A stretch of DNA of 51,166 bases from NCBI GenBank assembly GCA_030156615.1, contig JASGME010000006.1:1-51166 (forward strand), given 5' to 3'. Position 1 is the first letter of the stretch. Each line of letters starts with the position of its first letter. The position numbers were made by a program, and so were the translations under genes. Positions 1-7,624 of this stretch are shown one piece after another. Below the pieces are notes generated by a model. It was not told the origin of the DNA and ran no database searches. It worked only from the letters and a program-made list of their open reading frames with translations. This DNA comes from Candidatus Woesearchaeota archaeon (lineage in GTDB: Archaea > Nanobdellota > Nanobdellia > Woesearchaeales > UBA119).

Positions 1-27
1 GTTAAATTTATAAGGAGAGGTTAATAT

Positions 28-45
28 ATGCTTAAAAATGCCTAG
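28..45 (+). other. five-codon leader ORF overlapping the first gene's start
   Basis: A GGAGAGG Shine-Dalgarno-like run ends about 7 nt before an ATG that opens a five-codon frame (M-L-K-N-A-stop). Its stop TAG lies just inside the next gene, which starts at the ATG ten bases further on in another frame. The leader is therefore better placed for the ribosome site than the long gene. It may couple translation by re-initiation, or simply be a spurious ATG. Confidence 0.35.
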
Positions 46-613
46 TCAAGAGGTTGTTTCGGCTTATAATGCAGTCAAGAAGTTGAAGTCAATGGGTTAT
101 TCAAACTATCAGATAATTGATGCTATGCAGGCTGAGGGTTTTAGTGCCAATGACATATATGAGGCAATAAATCTTGTTGAGAATGAGGGTTCTTCTGATG
201 TTACAACAGAATCTGTTCCTGCTGCGTCATCTGATGAGGAGAGGATTCAGGAGATTGCTGAGGAGATAATTGCTGAGAGATGGGAAGAGATTATTGCTAA
301 TATCAAAAAGGTTATTGACTGGAAGAACAGGAGCGAGGAGAGACTCAATAAGATGGAGGCTGATATTGAGGCATTGAAGGAGCAGATGTCTAATCTTAAC
401 GAGTCTGTTCTGAGAAAGATAAAGGAATACGATAATCATCTTGTAGAATTCTCTTCTAACTTCAGGGCTATGGAGAATGTTTTCAAGGATGTTCTTCCTG
501 AATTTACGCAGTCTGTTCAACTGCTTTCAAGCTATGTTGAGGAGCTGAAGCCGGAAAAGGGCAGGAAGAAGCCTAAGAAAGAGAAGGAAGATGATAATTT
601 TGTAGAGTTTTAG
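38..613 (+). CDS. coiled-coil protein, function unknown
   Basis: A 191-residue soluble protein that I do not recognise as a named family. Residues about 5-50 look like a small helical domain resembling UBA-type folds, with a repeated pattern of 'MGYSNYQI' and 'EGFSANDI'. A low-complexity linker follows, then a long acidic and basic coiled coil (about 65-140) and a lysine-rich tail ending DDNFVEF. There is no signal peptide or membrane segment. The first good ribosome site is 17 nt upstream, with a tiny ORF between. Its stop codon is shared with the convergent radical SAM gene. Architecture suggests a scaffold or adaptor; that is inference. Confidence 0.75.
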   Translation: MPSQEVVSAYNAVKKLKSMGYSNYQIIDAMQAEGFSANDIYEAINLVENEGSSDVTTESVPAASSDEERIQEIAEEIIAERWEEIIANIKKVIDWKNRSEERLNKMEADIEALKEQMSNLNESVLRKIKEYDNHLVEFSSNFRAMENVFKDVLPEFTQSVQLLSSYVEELKPEKGRKKPKKEKEDDNFVEF

Positions 614-1647
614 ACTGCTTTTGCCACTATTATATTGTCTTTTGTTCTTATGACTTTTGCTTTTATGCTTCCATTTTTTGAATTTATGACGCTTATTAGC
701 CTGTCGTTAAGCGTGCATATTATTTCATTCTTAAAGAATCCTTCTGAGATTTTCCTTGGTTTTATTATCTGGCCTTTCTTGAAGGGGTTTGAAAGCTCTA
801 CATCTTTTTCTATGTTTAGGAGTGGTTCAAATGTCTCTGGATTTGTTTTTTTCAAGCCTTTCAGCCATTCATAGAAATCGTGGAAGCTTTTTTCTTTGTA
901 TGATTTCTCGCCAAACTTATAGCGGAGATAGTTTTGTGGGGAAAGCTTAATGCCTTTTTTTGATGCTATTGCTGCTAATTCTTCAATGTCTTTATCATTT
1001 TCTCCGAAGATGACTACTGGTGTTATTGCTACTTGAATGCCTTTTGATTTTGCATATTCTGCCATCCTTATTGTTCTTTCAGGGAATGGATTTGTTCTTA
1101 GGGCAAGGGCTTTTTCCCTTGTTGTTGTATGCAATGAGATGAAAAGGGTGTTCAGGCCTGCTTTTTTTAATTCTTCTATGTTTGATTCGTTCAGCAATGT
1201 TCCGTTTGTTACCATTGCTATATTTTGTATTTCTTTTATTTTTTTAAGCATGGATATTAGCTCTGTTAGTGGGGAATAGAGCATTGGTTCTCCCTGACTA
1301 TTTATGAATATGCTTAATGGCTTGGTTTTTATTGCTATCAGCTTTGACAACTCTTTTATCATCAGCTCGGGCTCAACTACGAATTCTCTTTGTCTTTTCC
1401 ATGGCGAGACTGAGCAGAATCTGCATCTTAAGTTGCATCCTGTTATTGGTCTTATCTCAATTACATTCGTGCCTCTCTCTATTATGCCTATCTCCACAAG
1501 GCCTATTAAAGGCATATTGCCGTATAGAAGTGTTGCTGGCTTTCCTTCCAGAGTTTTTAACTGGTTTATGCCTGCAATCGCTTTAATATCTGCTGGATAG
1601 AAGAATCTTTCAAAGAGAAGAACTTTATTATCTTTAGTTGGCATCAT
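610..1647 (-). CDS. radical SAM Fe-S enzyme
   Basis: A 345-residue radical SAM protein. The cluster-binding motif CNLRCRFC (CxxxCxxC) lies near residue 71, followed by the expected 'INSQGEPML' and 'MVTNGTLL' strands of the SAM-binding barrel. It resembles the archaeal family COG2100, whose substrate is unknown. A short C-terminal extension (about 270-345) could be an accessory binding domain. It starts in an ATGA overlap with the stop of the eS1 gene, so the two are translationally coupled. The 3' end shares a TTAG stop overlap with the convergent coiled-coil gene. Enzyme class is sure; substrate is not. Confidence 0.85.
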   Translation of the reverse strand: MMPTKDNKVLLFERFFYPADIKAIAGINQLKTLEGKPATLLYGNMPLIGLVEIGIIERGTNVIEIRPITGCNLRCRFCSVSPWKRQREFVVEPELMIKELSKLIAIKTKPLSIFINSQGEPMLYSPLTELISMLKKIKEIQNIAMVTNGTLLNESNIEELKKAGLNTLFISLHTTTREKALALRTNPFPERTIRMAEYAKSKGIQVAITPVVIFGENDKDIEELAAIASKKGIKLSPQNYLRYKFGEKSYKEKSFHDFYEWLKGLKKTNPETFEPLLNIEKDVELSNPFKKGQIIKPRKISEGFFKNEIICTLNDRLISVINSKNGSIKAKVIRTKDNIIVAKAV

Positions 1648-2303
1648 GATTTTGCTGTTTCGGGCTGCTTCTTTATGTACGGAGAAAGGTCAAAACTGCT
1701 ACCTGTTTCTATATTTGTCTTTGCCTTATCTTGTATTCTGAATTCTCTTATCTCTACAACCTTTAATGGGGTAATGCGATTGATGATGCTGAACAGCTCC
1801 TTATCTATTGCCTTTGTTATAACTGAATTAACGAACTCTTCATATGTCTGATTTGCAATGTGTTTTGCAAGGACTGCTCTTGTTGCTTTCCTTGCTAATG
1901 AATCCTTTGATTCTGACATCCTGTTCATTGTGATTAATAAAGGCTTTATTCTTATTACTATATTATCTTTTGTCTTGACTAGGAATGAATCCTCTATCTT
2001 GTCTTTTCCGGGTCTGACGAGTCTTTTGACTGATGCCGGCATCATTGAATATGCAATAAGGTTTGTTGATGCTCCATCCTTGTCTTTCAGTGCTGTGCAT
2101 TTTAACTTTATATTGTACTGCATTCTTCTTGAAGATGGAAGGACTGCATTTAGATTTATTGTAAGGGTTTTGTTTAAGAGGTCTTCCTGCTTCTCGGCTA
2201 ATATCTCGCCTATAAGGGCTTCGCCTAGATAGGGCGGGGAATGAACCTTAAACCATGACTTCTTAGTTGACTTGCTTATTGTTTTCTTCTTTGCCTTCGC
2301 CAT
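1644..2303 (-). CDS. rps3ae: ribosomal protein eS1 (S3Ae)
   Basis: A 219-residue small-subunit protein of the eS1/S3Ae family, found in archaea and eukaryotes. The N-terminus is basic (KAKKKTISKSTKKSWF), followed by the conserved 'SPPYLGEALIGEI' region, the 'SSRRMQYNIKLKC' strand and the C-terminal 'TPLKVVEIREFRI' segment. Length fits the family. It is the first gene of a two-gene unit with the radical SAM enzyme. Upstream is the decayed toxin-antitoxin remnant rather than another ribosomal gene. Confidence 0.93.
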   Translation of the reverse strand: MAKAKKKTISKSTKKSWFKVHSPPYLGEALIGEILAEKQEDLLNKTLTINLNAVLPSSRRMQYNIKLKCTALKDKDGASTNLIAYSMMPASVKRLVRPGKDKIEDSFLVKTKDNIVIRIKPLLITMNRMSESKDSLARKATRAVLAKHIANQTYEEFVNSVITKAIDKELFSIINRITPLKVVEIREFRIQDKAKTNIETGSSFDLSPYIKKQPETAKS

Positions 2304-2375
2304 TTTTTATTGTGAAGAATTATCCTCTTTATAAATGTTTTCTTCTCTTTGGTGTGTGCGGAATAAGTAATCATC

Positions 2376-2435
2376 TTAATATTCTTTTCTGGACAAACCC
2401 TCTAATTCATCAGAAATCTCTAAATTATAAACCAT
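2376..2435 (-). pseudogene. truncated RelE-like toxin remnant
   Basis: A 19-codon frame starting one base after the stop of the upstream antitoxin-like gene, the usual spacing of an antitoxin-toxin pair. Its sequence begins MVYNLEISDEL and continues to LSRKEY before a stop. Archaeal RelE-type toxins of about 85-90 residues commonly begin this way, so only the first strand and helix remain. I found no clear continuation in the other frames before the eS1 gene. Called a remnant from length and position; family assignment is by eye. Confidence 0.5.
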
Positions 2436-2436
2436 T

Positions 2437-2580
2437 TTATAATCCATACCTGTCCGCGAAGTTTTTCACTCGGATAAATTTTCCTTTTCTTATTCTATCT
2501 AATTTTTCTAAGTATTCTTGTTTAGCCTTAGGTTCTTCTTCAACCATAGATCTCATAAATATTTCTACTTGTTTACTCAT
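2437..2580 (-). CDS. small RelB-like antitoxin, orphan
   Basis: A 47-residue protein (MSKQVEIFMRSMVEEEP... ending KNFADRYGL), too short for the ORF track. It is acidic then basic, mostly helical. The ending 'RKGKFIRVKNFADRYGL' is the kind of toxin-wrapping tail seen in archaeal RelB-like antitoxins. The toxin gene that should follow is cut to 19 codons, so this antitoxin is orphaned. No strong Shine-Dalgarno site is visible. It lies in the 400-bp gap between the eS1 and LysRS genes, and I see nothing else firm in that gap. Confidence 0.55.
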   Translation of the reverse strand: MSKQVEIFMRSMVEEEPKAKQEYLEKLDRIRKGKFIRVKNFADRYGL

Positions 2581-2703
2581 ACTTATCCCATGTTCTTTCC
2601 AATAAGATTATTTAAATTTTTTGTTTTTCTTGACGCATTAGAAATTGCATTCAAAGATGAAACCGGCGATTAAATGAAAGGCAGATTAAGGCTAAGATAA
2701 AAG

Positions 2704-4164
2704 TTAATCTTCATTTGACTTCTGTTCTTCTCTTAAAAGCGGGAATGGTATTATATCCCGGATTGAGTCTTTTTCTGTTAAAAACATTATTAGTCTGTCT
2801 ATGCCTATGCCGAGGCCTCCTGTCGGGGGCATTCCGTGTTCTAATGCAATCAGGAAGTCTGCGTCTGAGGGAGGGGCTTCTTCGTCTCCTTTCTTCCTGT
2901 CTCGCTCCTGTGCTTCAAATCTTTCTCTCTGATCCGCTGGGTCGTTAAGCTCTGAATAGGCATTGGCAAATTCTTCGCCTGAGATGAATAGCTCAAATCT
3001 TTCTGTCAATGCAGGATTTTCACGATGCAGTTTTGTTAATGGGGATACCTCTTTTGGATAGTCTAGAACGAATGTTGGCTGGATTATCTTTTCCTGTGCT
3101 ATTTCTTCAAATATTGTGTTTATGAGAAGGCCTCTTGTAATCTCGCCTTTTAGTTCTATATTCAATGGCTCAATTATCTTTTTTAACTCTTCTGTGCTTA
3201 GTTCTTGAACATCATAGCCAGTGTATTCTTTTATTGCTTGATTCATGCTTAGTTTTCTGAATGGCTTTGTTAAATCTATATTGTTGCCCTTGAACATGAA
3301 TCTTTCTTTATGAAATATCTCTTTTGCAAGGAACTTTATCATGTTTTCTGTAAGTCTCATCATATCATTGTAGTCTGCATATGCCTGATATAGTTCAAGC
3401 ATTGTGAATTCAGGGTTGTGCATTGAGTCCATTCCTTCATTTCTGAAGTTTTTTCCTATTTCAAAGACTTTTTCGTAGCCTCCTATGATTAGTCTTTTTA
3501 GGTATAGTTCCAATGATATTCTTAGATATAGGTCTTGATTAAGCGTGTTATGATGTGTTATGAAGGGACGGGCGTTTGCTCCTCCATAGACTGGCTGCAG
3601 TATAGGTGTTTCAAGCTCAATGAAATCTTTTTTGTAGAGATAATTTCTTATGCCTTTTATGATTTCATGTCTCTTTTTGAATGTCTCTCTTGTCTCTAGA
3701 TTCATTATCAAATCTAGATAACGGAATCTCTGCTTTAATTCAGGGTCTGCAATCCCATGATACTTCTCAGGGAGCCCTCTTAATGTCTTTGCTAATATGG
3801 TTAATTCTGATGTAAAGATGCTTGGCTCTCCACTCTTTGTCTTTGAGAGCCTGCCTTTTGCTCCTACGAAATCTCCCAAATCTGTCTTTTCTATTATGCT
3901 GTAATTCTTTGTTATCTCTTTGCTTAAGAAGAGCTGGAAATCGCCTTCTTCGTCTCTTAGTTTTATGAATGCGATTTTTCCCAGAACTCTTCTTGCTATT
4001 ATCCTTCCTGCAAACTTAACTTCTTTATTATCTTCAAAATTCTCTTTTAACTGGGTGCTTGAATGTGTCTTTTTGAAAGAATATGGATATGGATTTATGC
4101 CTTCCTTTCTTAGCTGATCTATCTTCTCTAAAGAAGTCTTGATTAGATTATCACCTAATGCCAT
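2704..4164 (-). CDS. lysS: lysyl-tRNA synthetase, class II
   Basis: A 486-residue enzyme that charges tRNA-Lys. The N-terminal OB-fold anticodon-binding domain (about 45-130, 'KFAGRIIARRVLGK') is followed by a class II catalytic domain. Motif 1 region 'IELETPILQPVYGGANARPF', motif 2 'FRNEGMDSMHNPEFTMLE' and motif 3 'GGLGIGIDRLIMFL' are all present. Most euryarchaea use a class I LysRS; the class II form here is the bacterial/eukaryotic type and is seen in some DPANN, suggesting old transfer. It sits alone between a decayed TA pair and the S-layer gene. Confidence 0.95.
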   Translation of the reverse strand: MALGDNLIKTSLEKIDQLRKEGINPYPYSFKKTHSSTQLKENFEDNKEVKFAGRIIARRVLGKIAFIKLRDEEGDFQLFLSKEITKNYSIIEKTDLGDFVGAKGRLSKTKSGEPSIFTSELTILAKTLRGLPEKYHGIADPELKQRFRYLDLIMNLETRETFKKRHEIIKGIRNYLYKKDFIELETPILQPVYGGANARPFITHHNTLNQDLYLRISLELYLKRLIIGGYEKVFEIGKNFRNEGMDSMHNPEFTMLELYQAYADYNDMMRLTENMIKFLAKEIFHKERFMFKGNNIDLTKPFRKLSMNQAIKEYTGYDVQELSTEELKKIIEPLNIELKGEITRGLLINTIFEEIAQEKIIQPTFVLDYPKEVSPLTKLHRENPALTERFELFISGEEFANAYSELNDPADQRERFEAQERDRKKGDEEAPPSDADFLIALEHGMPPTGGLGIGIDRLIMFLTEKDSIRDIIPFPLLREEQKSNED

Positions 4165-4200
4165 GGATTATAGCAAATAGAACATATTTTTAAATGTTAT

Positions 4201-4229
4201 CAAAAAAAAGAAAAAAAAAGAAAAAAAAG
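4201..4229 (-). terminator. U-tract terminator of the S-layer gene
   Basis: Directly after the S-layer stop codon the minus strand carries three T runs of 8, 9 and 8 bases separated by single C residues. Archaeal RNA polymerase terminates on such T-rich stretches without a hairpin. The triple run fits a highly expressed gene. Confidence 0.75.
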
Positions 4230-4236
4230 ATTGTTT

Positions 4237-6588
4237 TTAGTCTTCAATCTCTACATCAGCGAGGGCTGTTCCCTTGACTTTTACCTCGTTCTTGCCTTCA
4301 AATTCATCTTTGAATTTGTCATACGAGGCAAGGACTTCTGTGGCAAGCAGGGTATCTTCGCCGTTGTAACCTGCGACTAACAGCTGGAAGTTGCCATCAT
4401 CTTTATATAGCTTGATGACTGCTTCTCCTGCTGAGTATCCTTCATCTACGAAGGCTTGACTACAGGTTGTTGGGTCTTCAATACCCATCAAGGCGGCTGC
4501 AGCACTGTTGGCACAAGGTCCTCCAACTACTATGTAGTTGTCATCCTTGACTGCATCAGGGCTGGATAGTTCGCTGTCGAGTATTGCCAATCCTACTGGG
4601 AGTGGCTTAGCTCCGACTGCTACTACCTTGGCACCTGCTGGAACAGTATCTCCAACCTCAAGTTCCACTTCGTTGCCCTTTGATTCAACATTCTGTCCAG
4701 CATACACTAAGTATCTGATTGCATCGGATACAATGCTGATTGTAGCTTCCTGGTTATAGCTGTCATACATCACGAGTTCAGTTCCTAAATCTGTCTTCTG
4801 TCCTTTCTTGAGAGCTACATTACCAGTCTCATAAACATTGGTCTCCCAGTCATCATCTCCTAAGTTTCTGATTTCTATTGTATTTACTGAAGTTATCAAA
4901 CTGGTTGGTTCTGTAATCACTAAGATGTCGTTTGCAGAAAGTTTGGTATCAACACCAGCCTCAATACCTAAATCAACTGTTATCGTGTATTGGTTGTCTT
5001 TATCTAAGTAGAGAGAAATTGGTTCACCACCTTTCGCACCCCACATACCAGGCGCATCAGTAGTGTAGTTTGAATACGCTAGGTATACCTCCGCATCCAC
5101 AACCTTCTCGTCTTTCTCGCCTTCAAACTTCACAAGTTTCCAACCTTGCTTATCATCGTTCTGTAAACCATCATCTGGAGTACTATCTTCAATGTATTCA
5201 AAAGTCATCTTGGAACCTTTGCCGTCAAATCCGCCAATCTTTACTTCTACGCTGTCATCTGGGTCAATGATTAACTTGCCATCTTTGTCAACAAATATGT
5301 CAACTTCAGCAGTGTTCGGCTCGCTTAATCCTACAAAGCCTAATTCAAGGTAGCCAAGCAATGATAGCGTATTGCCTACATAGAGTTCATTGCCTTCTAA
5401 TTCACATTCAAGGTCATCATCTGGCTCATAGAACTTTACTTTTACAGTTACTTCTTCAGTGTCTGGATTAACAGTCAGGTCTTCTAATTTCCATTTCTCG
5501 TTTTCATCAAAGAAGTCTCCCTTTTTAAGATTTCCTGTCTCAAATCTTATCTCTGCATAGTATTCACTGTTTGATGCATCCCAAGAGACATCTGTTAAGG
5601 TAACCTTTACTTCAATATCTTCAGTATCATCTTTCAGTTTCTCTGTCTCTTCTTCACCTTGTTTTGGCTCGTCTATTGTTTCATAATCTACTTGAACACC
5701 ATCCTTCATCAAGGCAACATAAAGTTTTCCTGAATCAGCATCTGCACCTGAAGATTCCTCTACAATCCTAACAATCTTCAATGTGTAGTCGTCATAACCG
5801 TATGGAGTCAAGTCAATCTCGTCTCCTGCCTGAACTGTCTCATCAGCATAGGCAAGCTGTAGTCTTAAATCACCTGTGTTTATTTCATCGGAGTCTAGTT
5901 TTCCAACAGTTTCTGTAGAGGAAGCGTTATCTTTAATTTTGTCGTTAATGACATAGTATTCCTTACCAAACAATGTTATCTGATACTTAAACTCTGCATA
6001 TCCTTCGCTTGCAGAGTCAAAGTCATCGTCATCTTCAACATCATCAATCTCGTCCGCAACTCCATCACTTGCATCCGTGAAAGTGTAGACAAAATTATTG
6101 ATTGCGATTGTCTCGTCGTCTGGTTCACAGTCGTCATCCCCAACATCTGCAGTGATAACAATGTTCAAATCCTCTGTTATGTCATCATTTTCGTAGCCCT
6201 GCATAAATGCCCATTCTGCATCGTCTTCATCAAAGTCAAGCTTTCTGCCTTCTCCTTTCATTGGCATCTCGTCAACAGAAGTAGTTCCGTCTGCTGCATA
6301 TTTGTCAAATGCTACTGCATTCACTACTTTTCCTTTTGGGGTTTCAACTATAACACTGCCTGCTCCTTCAAGATTCGTGAAGGAAGACGCAATATTCACT
6401 GCCCCAACAATGTCAATCGCTGAAGCCTTCTCACCCACAATAATCTTACCATTGTAACCACTTCCAGTGGCAAATGGTGCAGGGTAGTCTCCCAAGTCTG
6501 TAGCCATTGCTCCACCGATTGTAGCCCCAATAAAGGCAAAGCCTAAACCAGCAGCTGCAATCTTCTTAATTGCTTTTAATGCTTTCAT
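4237..6588 (-). CDS. S-layer surface protein
   Basis: A 783-residue secreted, strongly acidic protein that should form the outer protein lattice of the cell. The N-terminus has a basic region and hydrophobic core (KALKAIKKIAAAGLGFAFIG) ending near AMATDLGDYP, typical of the archaeal S-layer family found in methanogens and DPANN. The 'GKIIVGEKASAIDIVGAVNIA' region (about residues 47-67) marks the N-terminal S-layer domain. The rest is rich in Asp/Glu strands, probably repeated beta domains, with two cysteine pairs near the C-terminus. There is no C-terminal membrane anchor or sortase-like tail. A GAGGTGT ribosome site precedes the ATG, and a strong promoter and terminator frame the gene. Confidence 0.85.
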   Translation of the reverse strand: MKALKAIKKIAAAGLGFAFIGATIGGAMATDLGDYPAPFATGSGYNGKIIVGEKASAIDIVGAVNIASSFTNLEGAGSVIVETPKGKVVNAVAFDKYAADGTTSVDEMPMKGEGRKLDFDEDDAEWAFMQGYENDDITEDLNIVITADVGDDDCEPDDETIAINNFVYTFTDASDGVADEIDDVEDDDDFDSASEGYAEFKYQITLFGKEYYVINDKIKDNASSTETVGKLDSDEINTGDLRLQLAYADETVQAGDEIDLTPYGYDDYTLKIVRIVEESSGADADSGKLYVALMKDGVQVDYETIDEPKQGEEETEKLKDDTEDIEVKVTLTDVSWDASNSEYYAEIRFETGNLKKGDFFDENEKWKLEDLTVNPDTEEVTVKVKFYEPDDDLECELEGNELYVGNTLSLLGYLELGFVGLSEPNTAEVDIFVDKDGKLIIDPDDSVEVKIGGFDGKGSKMTFEYIEDSTPDDGLQNDDKQGWKLVKFEGEKDEKVVDAEVYLAYSNYTTDAPGMWGAKGGEPISLYLDKDNQYTITVDLGIEAGVDTKLSANDILVITEPTSLITSVNTIEIRNLGDDDWETNVYETGNVALKKGQKTDLGTELVMYDSYNQEATISIVSDAIRYLVYAGQNVESKGNEVELEVGDTVPAGAKVVAVGAKPLPVGLAILDSELSSPDAVKDDNYIVVGGPCANSAAAALMGIEDPTTCSQAFVDEGYSAGEAVIKLYKDDGNFQLLVAGYNGEDTLLATEVLASYDKFKDEFEGKNEVKVKGTALADVEIED

Positions 6589-6698
6589 TTTTTCTAATAC
6601 ACCTCGTTTTATTTACTCTTTTGGCGTTTGGTTATTTAGAATTCCTCACATCTGCGGTTGCCCAGACCAGATGATATTGATATTATTAGATATAGCAA

Positions 6699-6707
6699 GT
6701 ATATAAA
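6699..6707 (-). promoter_or_regulatory. TATA box of the S-layer gene
   Basis: The minus strand reads TTTATATAC preceded by an A-rich BRE-like GAAACA. Transcription would start about 25 nt downstream, giving a 5' leader of roughly 85-90 nt with a ribosome site near its end. Most other genes here have almost no leader, so a long leader may matter for mRNA stability or control. Confidence 0.6.
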
Positions 6708-6717
6708 TGTTTCTATT

Positions 6718-7071
6718 TTAACCAAGAATGAACTCAAGTGCATCCTTAAACTTAGTCTTATCAACAGAATATTTTTCACAAGGTTCAGAACAATCTAAGA
6801 AGTGATAAATACTCTCTTCAAGAGTCTTTTCAGGATTATACCCTAAGATTTTTTTTACTTGGCTATCATCAATAACTCTGTTTGTTTTATTATTATAAAT
6901 GACAAAACTAACACTCTCATCATCAGCTTCTCTAATAAGAATATATTTTTCTGAAGCAAAGAAAGTCTCTTCAATAGAAGAATCTTGCCTCTTATACTTA
7001 TCAGGATTAACAGAAATAAAATAGCAAAACTTATCAAAAAAATCATAAAGAGCTTTATCAGCTTCTTCCAT
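6718..7071 (-). CDS. 117-aa protein of the ImmA/PIN island, unknown
   Basis: An acidic soluble protein of 117 residues with no family I recognise. The N-terminal helix (EEADKALYDFFDKFCYFI) is followed by alternating strands and a C-terminal helix; three cysteines cluster in the second half (CSEPCEKY). No signal peptide or membrane segment. The ATG lies about 25 nt after a TATA box, so the mRNA is probably leaderless. That promoter is a perfect copy of the one driving the neighbouring XRE-ImmA/PIN operon, which suggests co-regulation and perhaps a third member of that system. Confidence 0.65.
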   Translation of the reverse strand: MEEADKALYDFFDKFCYFISVNPDKYKRQDSSIEETFFASEKYILIREADDESVSFVIYNNKTNRVIDDSQVKKILGYNPEKTLEESIYHFLDCSEPCEKYSVDKTKFKDALEFILG

Positions 7072-7095
7072 ATAAGCACTCTTTTGAATAAGAAG

Positions 7096-7127
7096 TATAA
7101 AAAGATTTCTCTTTATGATTCGGAAAC
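7096..7127 (-). repeat. 32-bp promoter repeat, copy B
   Basis: A perfect 32-bp match to the copy at 8790. On the minus strand it starts GTTTCCGAATCATAAAGAG and ends in the TATA element CTTTTTATA, so the conserved part upstream of the TATA box is about 23 bp. This copy lies 25 bp before the 117-aa gene and just after the PIN gene stop. It is probably a promoter plus shared operator; it could also be the direct repeat left by duplication or excision of the 1.7-kb segment between copies. Confidence 0.75.
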
Positions 7128-7132
7128 AAAAA

Positions 7133-7624
7133 TTAGAACTTCCATCCTTCTATCCTAAACATTGTGATTAAATCTATCGCTTCAATAGAAAGTTCTTTTG
7201 AAACGAATGGAATATTTTCCCTATTGCCCCTCAGTTTTTCCTCAGTAACAACAATTCTCTTAATAATAAATAATGTTTGCTGAGAACTATAGGCCATTTC
7301 TATTGCTAAAGCAATAACCCAAGGATCAGCATCAAATTGTCTATCAACATCAATCAAAGATGGATGGTTTTTTAGAATCTGTTGAACTATTTCAATCTGT
7401 TTTTTCGTTGGTTCCTTAAACATTTCCCTGTGTTTCTTAACCCATTCTGCTAATTGATCATCCTTTTTGGTTATCTCATTTAAAACTTCTTTTGGAGCAA
7501 TTAACCTCCCAGAAGCGATAAGTCCTTCCATTTTTTTCCAAACGCTAGGATAAACATCTATCGGATTCTCTCTATTCAATTTTATTAATGAAGAAGTATC
7601 TATTATGTAACAATTCGAGGTCAT
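7133..7624 (-). CDS. PIN-like DUF4411 nuclease toxin
   Basis: A 163-residue protein of the DUF4411/PIN-like group, predicted metal-dependent RNases. Acidic residues expected at the active site are visible: the N-terminal 'YIIDTSSLI', a mid-protein Glu in 'PKEVLNEI', 'DADPWVIALA' and the late 'VVTEE'. Its start overlaps the stop of the upstream XRE-ImmA gene in an ATGA, so the two proteins should be made together. Family members are often paired with XRE-COG2856 proteins in TA-like or defence-like loci. The target RNA is not predictable from sequence. Confidence 0.85.
   Translation of the reverse strand: MTSNCYIIDTSSLIKLNRENPIDVYPSVWKKMEGLIASGRLIAPKEVLNEITKKDDQLAEWVKKHREMFKEPTKKQIEIVQQILKNHPSLIDVDRQFDADPWVIALAIEMAYSSQQTLFIIKRIVVTEEKLRGNRENIPFVSKELSIEAIDLITMFRIEGWKF

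Noticed and set aside
227-520. 97-aa minus-strand ORF inside the first gene
   Set aside because: It lies opposite a coding gene with clear coiled-coil sequence and has no ribosome site or recognisable domain; a shadow frame.
2607-2685. Plus-strand stretch reading VFLDALEIAFKDETGD then stop
   Set aside because: It looks protein-like but has no start, no upstream body and only about 20 codons; too little to call a remnant.
4201-4229. A-rich tracts as a simple repeat or assembly artefact
   Set aside because: Their place right after the S-layer stop on the minus strand is better explained as a U-tract terminator.
4538-5270. Plus-strand ORFs of 73 and 66 aa inside the S-layer gene
   Set aside because: Antisense to a full-length secreted protein with signal peptide, promoter and terminator; no independent signals.
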